From: Sulfurimonas gotlandica GD1
Lineage (GTDB): Bacteria > Campylobacterota > Campylobacteria > Campylobacterales > Sulfurimonadaceae
Assembly (NCBI RefSeq): GCF_000242915.1
Contig: NZ_AFRZ01000001.1
Coordinates: 1,922,001-1,986,000 of the forward strand
DNA length: 64,000 bases
Direction of reading: 5' to 3'
Shown here: positions 38,560 through 50,618 of the stretch, in pieces
Layout of the letters: every line of letters starts with the position of its first letter
Numbering within the stretch: position 1 is the stretch's first letter
Translations under genes and position numbers: made by a program
The notes under the pieces: generated by a model
What the model saw: only the letters and a program-made list of their open reading frames with translations
The model's database searches: none
What the model was told of the DNA's origin: nothing

Positions 38560-39237
38560 ATGAAAAAAGCATTCACTATGATAGAACTAGTTTTTGTACT
38601 TGTTGTAATAGGTATATTAGCAGCCGTGATGATCCCAGGGATGAAGTCCACAAAACTACGAGAAGCTGCTATACAAGTTGTATCACATATAAGATATACT
38701 CAGCATCTGGCGATGATTGATGATAAGTTTGATTCTACTGATGCTGATTGGTATAAAAGTAGGTGGCACATTCTTTTTGGTAGTTCAGCTGATACAGAAA
38801 ATAAAATAGCTTATAGTATATTTTCTGATAAAGATTCACTAGCAGGTACAGCTCCAGATGGAAAACCAAATTTAACAAATAATGAGATAGCTTTTAATCC
38901 TGAAAATACTGATAAATATTTAAGTGGGGGTTATTCTGGTATTTTAACTTCAAGTGATTCAAGAGCAACTAAGAATATGAACTTAGGTCTTAGTTATGGT
39001 CTTAATGATTTAAATGGTGTTGTTTTTAATGGAGGTTGCGCAAGTGCAACAATAAAAAGATTAACTTTTGATCATCTAGGTAGACCAATACAAGGTACTT
39101 TAAATGGATTTACAAAATCATATGAAACAAATAAATTAATCCAAACAAGATGTGAGATAGTTCTCTCAAGCCCAGAAGGCAGTGTTACCATAGCAATAGA
39201 GCCAGAAACAGGTTATGCTCATATATTAGATTCATAA
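38560..39237 (+). CDS. Type IV pilin-like / pseudopilin
   Basis: 225 residues. The N-terminus is a class III signal: a short basic leader MKKA, cleaved by prepilin peptidase before FTMIELVFVLVVIGILAAV, with the conserved Glu at +5. The -1 residue is Ala rather than the common Gly. The mature part after the helix is polar with two Cys (GGCASATIK and QTRCEIV), which could form a disulfide. No assembly genes are near, so it is an orphan that could serve in type II secretion, DNA uptake or a pilus tip. Confidence 0.85.
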   Translation: MKKAFTMIELVFVLVVIGILAAVMIPGMKSTKLREAAIQVVSHIRYTQHLAMIDDKFDSTDADWYKSRWHILFGSSADTENKIAYSIFSDKDSLAGTAPDGKPNLTNNEIAFNPENTDKYLSGGYSGILTSSDSRATKNMNLGLSYGLNDLNGVVFNGGCASATIKRLTFDHLGRPIQGTLNGFTKSYETNKLIQTRCEIVLSSPEGSVTIAIEPETGYAHILDS

Positions 39238-39240
39238 ATA

Positions 39241-39265
39241 TTTAGACAGCGTTTGGCTGTCTAAA
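39241..39265 (+). terminator. Stem-loop after the pseudopilin gene
   Basis: A perfect 10-bp stem (TTTAGACAGC / GCTGTCTAAA), loop GTTTG, starting three bases after the stop codon, followed by TTTAC. Confidence 0.6.
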
Positions 39266-39277
39266 TTTACACAAAAA

Positions 39278-39296
39278 GGAAGTTTTAGAAACTTCC
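39278..39296. terminator. Second short stem-loop before the rRNA promoter
   Basis: A perfect 8-bp stem (GGAAGTTT / AAACTTCC), loop TAG. Preceded by five A, so it would be followed by a U run only if read on the minus strand. It may insulate the rRNA promoter from upstream transcription. Confidence 0.4.
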
Positions 39297-39330
39297 CAAC
39301 CGATTAAGATTCTTCTAAGCAACAACCCCC

Positions 39331-39336
39331 TATAAT
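39331..39336 (+). promoter_or_regulatory. Candidate -10 box of the rRNA operon
   Basis: Perfect TATAAT preceded by five C and followed by a C-rich discriminator (TCCCATCC). No consensus -35 is seen 16-18 bases upstream. It gives a leader of about 330 bases before the 16S gene. Confidence 0.45.
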
Positions 39337-39669
39337 TCCCATCCACAAACAAAGAGACCTTGTCAAAAAGGCCTAGAGAGACTTCGAGTTGAAGCTTTTG
39401 AGATTGTTTGAGATCATTGAAAACTAAGCAAGTAAATAGACTTAATAACTAACGAAACAAGTTAGCGATTAGGCATTAATAAGTTTACTTAGAAATAACT
39501 AATTAACAACAACCGTCTATTCTATTTGAATCCAGCAATGGATCCCAATAGTATAGATACATACAAAGTCCACAGACTGTTCACGCGGTTTGTGGCAACA
39601 AAGCCAATGATTTTTAAATCTTGGGCAAAGATCAGTAATTTCACAGCAATGTGATCTTTACATAATTCA
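39337..39669 (+). other. rRNA operon leader with 16S processing arm
   Basis: No gene. 39411-39453 is the left arm of a long stem whose partner is 41243-41283, enclosing the whole 16S gene. Two local hairpins follow: 39570-39595 (CCACAGAC / GTTTGTGG) and 39627-39659 (AAAGATCA / TGATCTTT, 17-base loop), the second just upstream of the 16S 5' end. These are expected RNase III and folding elements of the precursor. Confidence 0.75.
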
Positions 39670-41185
<1,516 letters not shown>

Positions 41186-41242
41186 CTAGAGTAAAGAGAG
41201 ATCATTCGTTTGATCATCTTACAAAGAAAATCTCACAGAGAT

Positions 41243-41283
41243 GTTAGTTATTAGTTTATTACTTGCTTAGTTTTCAGTGATCT
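41243..41283 (+). other. Right arm of the 16S processing stem
   Basis: Reverse complement of 39411-39453 with only a few mismatches and gaps over about 41 bases; TGAAAACTAAGCAAGTAA-type core is exact on the leader side. It lies between the 16S end and tRNA-Ala. Confidence 0.8.
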
Positions 41284-41296
41284 AATCATTTGAAAT

Positions 41297-41372
41297 GGGG
41301 GGTTAGCTCAGCTGGGAGAGCGCCTGCCTTGCACGCAGGAGGTCAGCGGTTCGATCCCGCTACTCTCCACCA
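41297..41372 (+). tRNA. tRNA-Ala (anticodon TGC)
   Basis: 76 bases with an encoded CCA. Acceptor GGGGGGT pairs with ACTCTCC (two G-T pairs). The D arm is GCTCAGCTGGGAGAGC, the anticodon loop CTTGCAC with TGC in the middle, and the T loop GGTTCGATCCC. It is the only tRNA in the spacer between 16S and 23S; no tRNA-Ile is found. Confidence 0.97.
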
Positions 41373-41604
41373 TTTCATTTTTTTATAAAGCGTTAAAATC
41401 AAATATAAGTTCTTAAATATAAGAGTTTATATTTGGTTTTAAAACCAAAAAGTTCATTAAATTATAATTGTTAAAGTCAACATATATAAGAGATAAAAGA
41501 ATTTATTCAATTATTAATTATATTACTAAATAACTACAAAATCAACAGGATCTGTCTTGGATGATGTATAAGTACATTAAACAAGGTAGTGAACGCAAAT
41601 TAGA
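41373..41604 (+). other. 16S-23S spacer after tRNA-Ala, with 23S processing arm
   Basis: AT-rich and without a gene. It holds a perfect 18-base palindrome at 41432-41449 (TTTGGTTTT / AAAACCAAA). It also holds the left arm of the 23S processing stem at 41564-41594, which pairs with 44502-44529. No tRNA-Ile cloverleaf is present. Confidence 0.75.
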
Positions 41605-44500
<2,896 letters not shown>

Positions 44501-44501
44501 A

Positions 44502-44529
44502 GTTCACTACCTTGTTTAGTGTATTACAT
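44502..44529 (+). other. Right arm of the 23S processing stem
   Basis: GTTCACTACCTTGTTTA and the bases after it are the reverse complement of 41564-41594 with a small internal mismatch region. It starts directly after the 23S end. Confidence 0.8.
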
Positions 44530-44654
44530 AATATACATATAGTTATTTAGAAAAAACATGTTGACTTTAGTCCTATGCTTTGAAATGGCATACGACACAC
44601 GACAATCATAACTTAATGAGAAATCATTAATACCCCTTTATTGACTCAAAACAG

Positions 44655-44690
44655 TCAAGTAAAAGAACATCTAGGTGTCTTTTTACTTGA
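44655..44690 (+). other. Hairpin just upstream of 5S rRNA
   Basis: TCAAGTAAAAGA (44655-44666) pairs with TCTTTTTACTTGA (44678-44690, one bulged T). The 11-base loop contains CTAGGTG, a copy of the start of mature 5S (CTAGGTGG at 44695). The stem ends one base before the mature 5S end, so it probably sets 5S maturation. Confidence 0.65.
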
Positions 44691-44691
44691 T

Positions 44692-44812
44692 TGTCTAGGT
44701 GGCTATAGAGAGAGGGAAACGCCTGGCTCCATTCCGAACCCAGAAGCTAAGCCTCTCATCGCTGATAATACTGATCCTTGCAGGATTGGAAACGTAGGTC
44801 GCTGCCTAGTTG
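44692..44812 (+). rRNA. rrf: 5S ribosomal RNA
   Basis: About 121 bases. Helix I is CTAGG with CCTAG, extended by G-T pairs. The conserved core CCGAACCCAGAAGCTAAGC and GGAAACGTAGGTCGCTGCC are present. Boundaries plus or minus three bases. Confidence 0.9.
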
Positions 44813-44939
44813 ATCAATTTTACTCTTTTACTATCAAATCACTAAAATTAAAATCATTTTAACTACTTTTATTATTATAATAAATCTTTGAATTATCTAT
44901 TATTATGGTATTATTTCATATATTATTTTAGGATAAAAT

Positions 44940-45527
44940 ATGAAAAATTATATTAAAAATCAAATCAAAAAATCTTATGAAACTAAACAAGCTATTTATG
45001 AAAATGAAGAGTTATTAAATAAAATTTTAGAAGTTTCACAGTTGTGTGTTGAACTTTATAAAGGCCCAAAAAAGACTATATTAGCCGGGAATGGTGGAAG
45101 TGCTGCAGATGCACAGCATATAGCTGCTGAATTGGTTGGTAGATATGGCTTTGATAGACCTTCTTTACCTTCTTTAGCTCTTACTACAGATACATCTAAT
45201 CTAACTGCAATTGCTAACGATTATGGGTATGATAAAGTTTTTTCCCGTCAACTAGAAGGTATGGGACAAGAAGGAGATATATTTATAGGTATATCAACTT
45301 CTGGTAATTCTGTAAATATTGTTAATGCATTTAATAGTGCAAAAGAAAAAGGTATAACAACTGTTGCTTTAGTAGGTCGCGATGGTGGAGAAATGGCTAG
45401 AATAGCTGATTATGCTTTAATTGTTCCATCTGATTCTACGCCTAGAATACAAGAGTCTCATATATTGATTGGGCATATTATATGCGATATTATTGAAAAA
45501 GAAACATTTGGTGACGGTGTAAGCTAA
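44940..45527 (+). CDS. gmhA: Sedoheptulose-7-phosphate isomerase
   Basis: 195 residues, the GmhA length. It converts sedoheptulose 7-phosphate to D-glycero-D-manno-heptose 7-phosphate, the first step of ADP-heptose synthesis. SIS-domain motifs are GNGGSAADAQHIAAELVGRY (about residues 51-70), ISTSGNSVNIVNAF, and the C-terminal QESHILIGHIICD. TAGGAT lies six bases before the ATG. First gene downstream of the rRNA operon. The next genes (gmhB, then a heterogeneous pair) follow without gaps. Confidence 0.96.
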   Translation: MKNYIKNQIKKSYETKQAIYENEELLNKILEVSQLCVELYKGPKKTILAGNGGSAADAQHIAAELVGRYGFDRPSLPSLALTTDTSNLTAIANDYGYDKVFSRQLEGMGQEGDIFIGISTSGNSVNIVNAFNSAKEKGITTVALVGRDGGEMARIADYALIVPSDSTPRIQESHILIGHIICDIIEKETFGDGVS

Positions 45528-45533
45528 TTGCAA

Positions 45534-46055
45534 ATGAATAAAGCTCTTTTTCTTGATCGTGATGGTGTCATAAATATTGAAAAAGATTATCTTTTTAAGA
45601 TAGAAGATTTTGAGTTTATAGATGGTATATTTAATCTTTGTAATTATTACCAAAAATTAGGTTTTATTATTATTGTTGTTACTAATCAATCCGGTATTGA
45701 TAGAGGCTATTATACAGAAAGAGATTTTGATAAGTTGACTGATTGGATGATGAATTATTTTTCTTCTAAAGGTATAAATCTTAAAAAAGTATATTATTGC
45801 CCTCATCATCCAAATATATCTGGTGAATGTAGTTGCAGAAAACCGAACCCAGGAATGTTGCTTAAAGCAAGTGAAGAATTTAATATTGATTTGAAAAATT
45901 CTATCATGATCGGTGATAAAGAGAGAGATGTCCTTGCTGGTATTAACGCTGGTTTAACTACTACTTATTTACTAGATGAGAGTAAGAGTGTTACAGTTTC
46001 TAAAGCAAGTAAAATTGTCTCAAAATTAGAGGAAGTATATAGTGTTAATACTTAA
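45534..46055 (+). CDS. gmhB: D-glycero-beta-D-manno-heptose 1,7-bisphosphate phosphatase
   Basis: 173 residues from the ATG at 45534; a TTG two codons earlier directly follows the gmhA stop. HAD-family motifs: nucleophile and acid in FLDRDGVIN, TNQSG (motif II), and MIGDKERDVLAG (motif IV). A zinc loop with CPHHPNISGECSCRKPNPGM is characteristic of GmhB. It removes the C7 phosphate between the two HldE activities. The stop overlaps the next gene's GTG start by 14 bases. Confidence 0.95.
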   Translation: MNKALFLDRDGVINIEKDYLFKIEDFEFIDGIFNLCNYYQKLGFIIIVVTNQSGIDRGYYTERDFDKLTDWMMNYFSSKGINLKKVYYCPHHPNISGECSCRKPNPGMLLKASEEFNIDLKNSIMIGDKERDVLAGINAGLTTTYLLDESKSVTVSKASKIVSKLEEVYSVNT

Positions 46056-46527
46056 TAGTGGTGGTACATTTAATAAAAGATATAATCCATTAAATGGTGA
46101 ATTAGAGATTCCATATGACAATCAAATAATTGATAGAATATTATTAACTTCTGGTTTTAAGTATGATGTAGCGGGCGTAGTTTATAAAGATAGTTTAGAT
46201 ATGGATATGAACGATAGAAAAATGCTTGCCAGTATTATTATGGAATCAAAAGACGATACTTTTATTATCATTCATGGAACAGATACTATGAATATAACAG
46301 CTGAGTTTTTATCAGAAATTTTTGAAGATAGAAAAATAATATTTACAGGTGCCATGAATCCATTTGAAATTGATAATGTAGAAGCAAGTGTGAATTTAGG
46401 AATGGCAATAGGTTTTGCAAAAGCCAAGCCAAGCAATGGTGTATATATTTGTATGAATGGATTTATAGAACCTTGTAAAAATATAGTTAAAAACAGAACA
46501 CTAGGAAAGTTTGAACTTGTCAAATAA
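46042..46527 (+). CDS. Half-length asparaginase-like protein (N-terminal domain only)
   Basis: 161 residues, GTG start with AGGAAG upstream, overlapping gmhB. It matches only the N-terminal domain of type I/II L-asparaginases: NSGGTFNKRYNP (first catalytic Thr region) and IIHGTDTMNITAEFL (second Thr plus Lys/Asp region), then IIFTGAMNPFEID. The C-terminal half (about 130 residues, helps form the dimer active site) is missing, and the next gene begins immediately. Activity as an asparaginase is uncertain; it may have a different amidohydrolase role. Confidence 0.8.
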   Translation: MLILNSGGTFNKRYNPLNGELEIPYDNQIIDRILLTSGFKYDVAGVVYKDSLDMDMNDRKMLASIIMESKDDTFIIIHGTDTMNITAEFLSEIFEDRKIIFTGAMNPFEIDNVEASVNLGMAIGFAKAKPSNGVYICMNGFIEPCKNIVKNRTLGKFELVK

Positions 46528-48919
46528 TGTCATTTGTAGTCATTGTCACTTAGAATTTACTGAATCTGTTATGATTAAAGATGGAAGTCACTTTTTTTGT
46601 TGTAATGGCTGTCAGGGTGTTTTTAATCTTCTTAGCAATGAAGGTTTTGAGAGCTTTTACGACAAAACCTCAAATACAAAACTAACACCTCCAAGTAAAA
46701 TATATGAAGATTCATCAACTTTTGATACTGAATCATTTAAAGATGCTTTTATAAAAGTAAACGTTGATGGTTTTAACGAAGTTTCACTAATAATTGAAGG
46801 AATTCACTGTTCTGCCTGTGTATGGTTAAATGAAAAAGCTCTTCATAGAATGGATGGAGTAATCGAAGCTAACATTAATTTTACAAATAACAAAGCAACT
46901 ATTGTATGGGCTGGTAATGTTGTAAAACTATCGAGTATTATTGAGATGATTCGTTCTATCGGCTACAATGCTTTTGCTTATGATGCTTCTATTCAAGAAG
47001 CTCATGCCAATAAAGAAAGAAAGTCTTATTATTTGAAAATGGCAGTTGCAATTTTTGCTTCTATGAATATTATGTGGATAGCAGTAGCACAGTATGCCGG
47101 ATACTTTAGTGGAATCACTCAAGATGTGAAAACAATACTTAATATTGCTGAAGGTGTACTTGCTACACCTGTTCTTTTTTATAGCGGTTGGGTCTTTTTT
47201 AGAGGTGCATACTACGGCTTGAAGACAAAAGTTGTTAATATGGATCTTCTTGTAGCAACTGGAGCTTTACTTACTTATATATACTCTATTTTCATAACTG
47301 TAGCAGAGCATGGTGAAGCTTACTTTGATTCAGTTAGTATGATTATTACTTTTGTTCTTATAGGTAAGTTTTTAGAAGTGCTTAGTAAAAAGAATGCAGC
47401 TGATACGCTAGATGTGATTGGGAAGCATATTCCAAGTGAAGTAAATCTAGTTATTAATGGTGCTATTGTAGCTTGTAAGCTTGATAATGTAAAAGTTGGG
47501 GATAGAGTAGTTGTAGCATCTGGAGAAAAGGTTTTACTTGATGGAGAAATTATTAGTGGAGAAGGTTCATTTGATGAGTCAAACTTAACTGGAGAGAGCG
47601 AACCAATATACAAGAGTGTTGGTGACACTATAATTAGTGGAACAACTAGTATTGATGCTGATGTGCATTTTATAGCTTCCAAAGATTTTAAGCACTCAAC
47701 ACTATCAAACCTTGTAACACTTTTAGAATCTGCAATAAATAAAAAACCTAAAATACAGCAAATGGCAAATAGGTTATCAGAACATTTCTCATCAGCTATT
47801 TTAGCTTTCTCATTTTTAACATTTTTCGTTTGGTGGATTTTGGGTAATGATTTTGAGCTCTCTTTTATGATTGGAATTTCTGTAATTGTGATAGCTTGTC
47901 CATGTGCATTGGCACTAGCTACGCCTGTTGCTACTTTAGTAGGCCTAAGTTTGGGTGCAAGCAAAGGAATTCTTTTTAAAGAAGCAGCACAGCTTGAGAC
48001 GATGGCAAAAGTAGACACATTGGTATTAGATAAAACAGGAACTATAACTATCGGAAAGCCAGAGGTAGTAAATGTACATATTTACGGTGAGTTTGATAAA
48101 GTATTGTTACATTCACTCACAAAACTATCTAAACATCCTGTTGCATCTGGAATATATAAATACTTAATTGAAGAAAATGAAGATCTTAAAGAGATTATAT
48201 ATGATGAATTCTCTCAGGTACCAGCATCTGGGATAAAGGCCAAGTATGGCGATATAGAAGTTTTAGGTGGTAATTTGAAACTTTTAGAGCAAAATGGCAT
48301 ATCTATAGATTTTACTACAGATAATACAGTTTTTTATTATGTAGTAAATAAAAAGATAGTTGCTATTTATGAGCTTAGTGATAAGATAAAAGATGGAGCT
48401 TTAGAACTTGTAAAAGAGTTGAATAGCAGAAATATTAAAACTGTTATGCTTACTGGTGATAATGAGCACATTGCTAAAAAAGTTGCGCAGCAAGTAGGTA
48501 TTACAGATTTTCTTTATGAACAAACACCAGAAAATAAAGCTGAGTATATAGATAGTCTTCACGAGCAAAAAAGAGTGGTAGTAATGGTTGGAGATGGAGT
48601 GAATGATATCTTGGCACTATCATCAGCTGATATAGGTATAGTAATGGGTAGTGGAAGTGATATAGCAGTTGAAATAGGAGATGTTGTTTTACTTAATAAC
48701 TCACTGAAATCACTTCAGGATGCTTTTAAAATCAGTCGTACTACTTATGGACTTATAAAGCAGAACTTGTTTATATCATTAGCCTATAATGCTATTACAA
48801 TTCCATTGGCTATGGCAGGTTATGTTATTCCTCTCGTGGCGGCCATATCTATGTCAGTGAGCTCACTCTTGGTTGTTGGTAATTCGATGAGAATAAGATA
48901 TAAGTGGAAACAAAATTAA
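46517..48919 (+). CDS. ccoI: Copper-translocating P-type ATPase for cbb3 oxidase (CcoI)
   Basis: 800 residues from the TTG at 46517, seven bases after AGGAAAG; a TTG two codons upstream is too close to it. The N-terminal CSHCHLEF and CCNGCQGVF cluster is typical of CcoI/FixI. A heavy-metal domain follows (GIHCSACVW, about 94-102), then CPCALA in the membrane ion path (about 461), DKTGTITIG with the phosphorylated Asp (about 505), and GDGVNDILAL. It exports copper for cytochrome cbb3 oxidase assembly. ccoS follows. Heptose genes upstream overlap but are functionally unrelated. Confidence 0.95.
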   Translation: MSNNVICSHCHLEFTESVMIKDGSHFFCCNGCQGVFNLLSNEGFESFYDKTSNTKLTPPSKIYEDSSTFDTESFKDAFIKVNVDGFNEVSLIIEGIHCSACVWLNEKALHRMDGVIEANINFTNNKATIVWAGNVVKLSSIIEMIRSIGYNAFAYDASIQEAHANKERKSYYLKMAVAIFASMNIMWIAVAQYAGYFSGITQDVKTILNIAEGVLATPVLFYSGWVFFRGAYYGLKTKVVNMDLLVATGALLTYIYSIFITVAEHGEAYFDSVSMIITFVLIGKFLEVLSKKNAADTLDVIGKHIPSEVNLVINGAIVACKLDNVKVGDRVVVASGEKVLLDGEIISGEGSFDESNLTGESEPIYKSVGDTIISGTTSIDADVHFIASKDFKHSTLSNLVTLLESAINKKPKIQQMANRLSEHFSSAILAFSFLTFFVWWILGNDFELSFMIGISVIVIACPCALALATPVATLVGLSLGASKGILFKEAAQLETMAKVDTLVLDKTGTITIGKPEVVNVHIYGEFDKVLLHSLTKLSKHPVASGIYKYLIEENEDLKEIIYDEFSQVPASGIKAKYGDIEVLGGNLKLLEQNGISIDFTTDNTVFYYVVNKKIVAIYELSDKIKDGALELVKELNSRNIKTVMLTGDNEHIAKKVAQQVGITDFLYEQTPENKAEYIDSLHEQKRVVVMVGDGVNDILALSSADIGIVMGSGSDIAVEIGDVVLLNNSLKSLQDAFKISRTTYGLIKQNLFISLAYNAITIPLAMAGYVIPLVAAISMSVSSLLVVGNSMRIRYKWKQN

Positions 48920-48934
48920 AATATGGAGTCTTAA

Positions 48935-49150
48935 ATGGATAATTGGGTAATAGCTATGATGCTAGGAGCTTCAATATTCTTAGGAGCTATCGCACTTTTC
49001 GCTTTTCTTTGGGCTATAAAAAATGGTCAGTTTGATGATGAAGAGAAGTTTTTAAATGCTGCAAAGTTTGATGGCGAAGAAGAGTTAAATGATGCATTAA
49101 AACAAGAACAGAAAAAAGAAGCTCTTAAAAAAAGCTATAGACCAGAATAA
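48935..49150 (+). CDS. ccoS: cbb3-type cytochrome oxidase assembly protein CcoS
   Basis: 71 residues. One TM helix (MMLGASIFLGAIALFAFLWAI), then NGQFDDEEKFLNAA, the CcoS signature, and a charged tail. CcoS is needed to place heme and copper in the catalytic subunit of the cbb3 oxidase. Placement directly after ccoI supports the call; the oxidase genes themselves are outside the window. Confidence 0.9.
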   Translation: MDNWVIAMMLGASIFLGAIALFAFLWAIKNGQFDDEEKFLNAAKFDGEEELNDALKQEQKKEALKKSYRPE

Positions 49151-49186
49151 AAAATAGAGTTTAGAAAGTTGTGGAGTAGAGAAAAC

Positions 49187-49200
49187 TGCCCCGAAGGGCA
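49187..49200 (-). terminator. Terminator of the cytochrome c gene
   Basis: A short GC-rich hairpin, TGCCC / GGGCA with a CGAA (UUCG on the minus strand) tetraloop. On the minus strand it is followed by GTTTTCTC. It lies 12 bases after the stop of the cytochrome gene and would also face ccoS read-through. Confidence 0.7.
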
Positions 49201-49211
49201 ATTTAGATAAA

Positions 49212-49499
49212 TTATTTACCTATAGTTTGTGAGAAAGCATCTAAATCTTCGTCAGAATATTTTCCAACTTGACCTTTCATAAGACCTTTCATTGGACCAC
49301 CATAAGTACCAGCTTTGTAGCCTTTAAGTGCGTCAGCGATCTCAGCGTGAGTCATTTCAGCAACATTTTTAGATTTACCTAGAGCTGGTTTGCTCCAGTC
49401 AGCACCGTGACAAGAAGTACATGCCTTACCATTTACTGCTGCCATTGAAGCCGTTGCTAGTGCTAAAGTAGCGATTGAAGCGATTACGATTTTTTTCAT
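49212..49499 (-). CDS. Small periplasmic cytochrome c (c553 type)
   Basis: 95 residues: signal peptide MKKIVIASIATLALATASMA, then a single class I heme site ACTSCHGADWSKPALGKSK (CTSCH) and the distal Met in MKGLMKGQVGKYSDEDL. It is a soluble electron carrier that could feed the cbb3 oxidase. A strong TATAAT lies upstream on the minus strand. Confidence 0.94.
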   Translation of the reverse strand: MKKIVIASIATLALATASMAAVNGKACTSCHGADWSKPALGKSKNVAEMTHAEIADALKGYKAGTYGGPMKGLMKGQVGKYSDEDLDAFSQTIGK

Positions 49500-49528
49500 T
49501 TTTTTTCCTTAGAATAATTTTCGAACCA

Positions 49529-49534
49529 ATTATA
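49529..49534 (-). promoter_or_regulatory. -10 box of the cytochrome c gene, with an upstream copy
   Basis: ATTATA here reads TATAAT on the minus strand, 30 bases before the ATG. The surrounding AATTATAGTG (49528-49537) is repeated exactly at 49564-49573, 36 bases upstream, giving a possible second start or a regulator site. Confidence 0.55.
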
Positions 49535-49610
49535 GTGATTTGACTCTTAAATACATGTTAATGAATTATAGTGTATCATTTTATTAAAATAAAACGACAT
49601 GGATGAGTAG

Positions 49611-50618
49611 ATGAGATACATAGAAAATGACTTAAAAGACAAAACAATTTTAATAACTGGTGGAGCAGGGTTTATCGGCTCTAACTTAGCTTTTTATTTT
49701 CAAAATAATCATCCAGATGCAAAAGTAGTTGTTCTAGATAGCTTCAGAAGCGGTGAAACATTTTCAAACGGAAACTTGAAGAGTTTTGGACATTTTAAGA
49801 ACCTTATAGGATTTCGCGGTGAAGTTATCAGTGGAGATATAAATGACAAAGAATTACTGCTTGATTTAGAGATAAACTATAAATTTGACTATATTTTTCA
49901 TGAAGCTGCTATATCGGACACAACTGCATTAGAACAAGACTTAATGATTAAGACAAACGTTAACGCATATAAAGATTTACTTGAGTTAGCTATAAGACAC
50001 GATGCAAATATGATATATGCATCTTCGGCTGCGACTTATGGAAATGCAGAATCTCCTCAGAGAGTTGGAAGAGAAGCGCCTCAGAATGTTTATGGTTTTT
50101 CTAAACTAAGTATGGATAATTTAAGCCGTGAGTACATGAAAGAGTGTGATATTTCTATAGTTGGACTTAGATATTTCAATGTTTATGGAGCAGGTGAGTA
50201 TTTTAAAAACACTACAGCATCTATGGTTTTACAATTTGGGCATCAATTATTAGCCGGCAAAAACCCTAGACTTTTTGAAGATAGTGATAAAATCCTTCGT
50301 GATTTTATATATATAGAAGATATAGTTCAAGCTAATGTAAAAGCGATGCAACCAAAAGAGAGTGGTATTTATAATGTAGGAACTGGTAAGGCTAGAAGTT
50401 TTCAAGATATAGTAGATATCCTACAGCGTGAACTTGGCACATCTCTTATTTGTGAATATATTCCAAATCCATTTATAGGCAGTTACCAATTTCATACAGA
50501 AGCAGATATTACGACAACAAGAGAAGTTCTTGGTTATGAGCCAAGGTTTGTAATGGAAGAAGCTATAAAATCTTATGTTGGTGAAATTAAAAGAATATAC
50601 GACGAAGAAGTTAAATAA
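49611..50618 (+). CDS. hldD: ADP-L-glycero-D-manno-heptose 6-epimerase
   Basis: 335 residues. An SDR-family epimerase converting ADP-D,D-heptose to the L,D form. NAD(P) motif GGAGFIGSN (about 17-25), catalytic YGFSKLSMD (Tyr-x3-Lys), and AISDTTALEQD typical of HldD. The start MRYIENDLKDKTILITGG carries a short extension before the Rossmann strand. Overlaps hldE by one base (TAATG). Confidence 0.95.
   Translation: MRYIENDLKDKTILITGGAGFIGSNLAFYFQNNHPDAKVVVLDSFRSGETFSNGNLKSFGHFKNLIGFRGEVISGDINDKELLLDLEINYKFDYIFHEAAISDTTALEQDLMIKTNVNAYKDLLELAIRHDANMIYASSAATYGNAESPQRVGREAPQNVYGFSKLSMDNLSREYMKECDISIVGLRYFNVYGAGEYFKNTTASMVLQFGHQLLAGKNPRLFEDSDKILRDFIYIEDIVQANVKAMQPKESGIYNVGTGKARSFQDIVDILQRELGTSLICEYIPNPFIGSYQFHTEADITTTREVLGYEPRFVMEEAIKSYVGEIKRIYDEEVK

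Noticed and set aside
41373-41604. A tRNA-Ile in the rRNA spacer
   Set aside because: No D-arm, anticodon arm and T-arm set can be laid out in this AT-rich stretch.
46042-46600. Frameshift that would join the half asparaginase to a C-terminal domain
   Set aside because: The bases after 46527 encode the CcoI N-terminus in another frame; no asparaginase C-terminal sequence is seen nearby.
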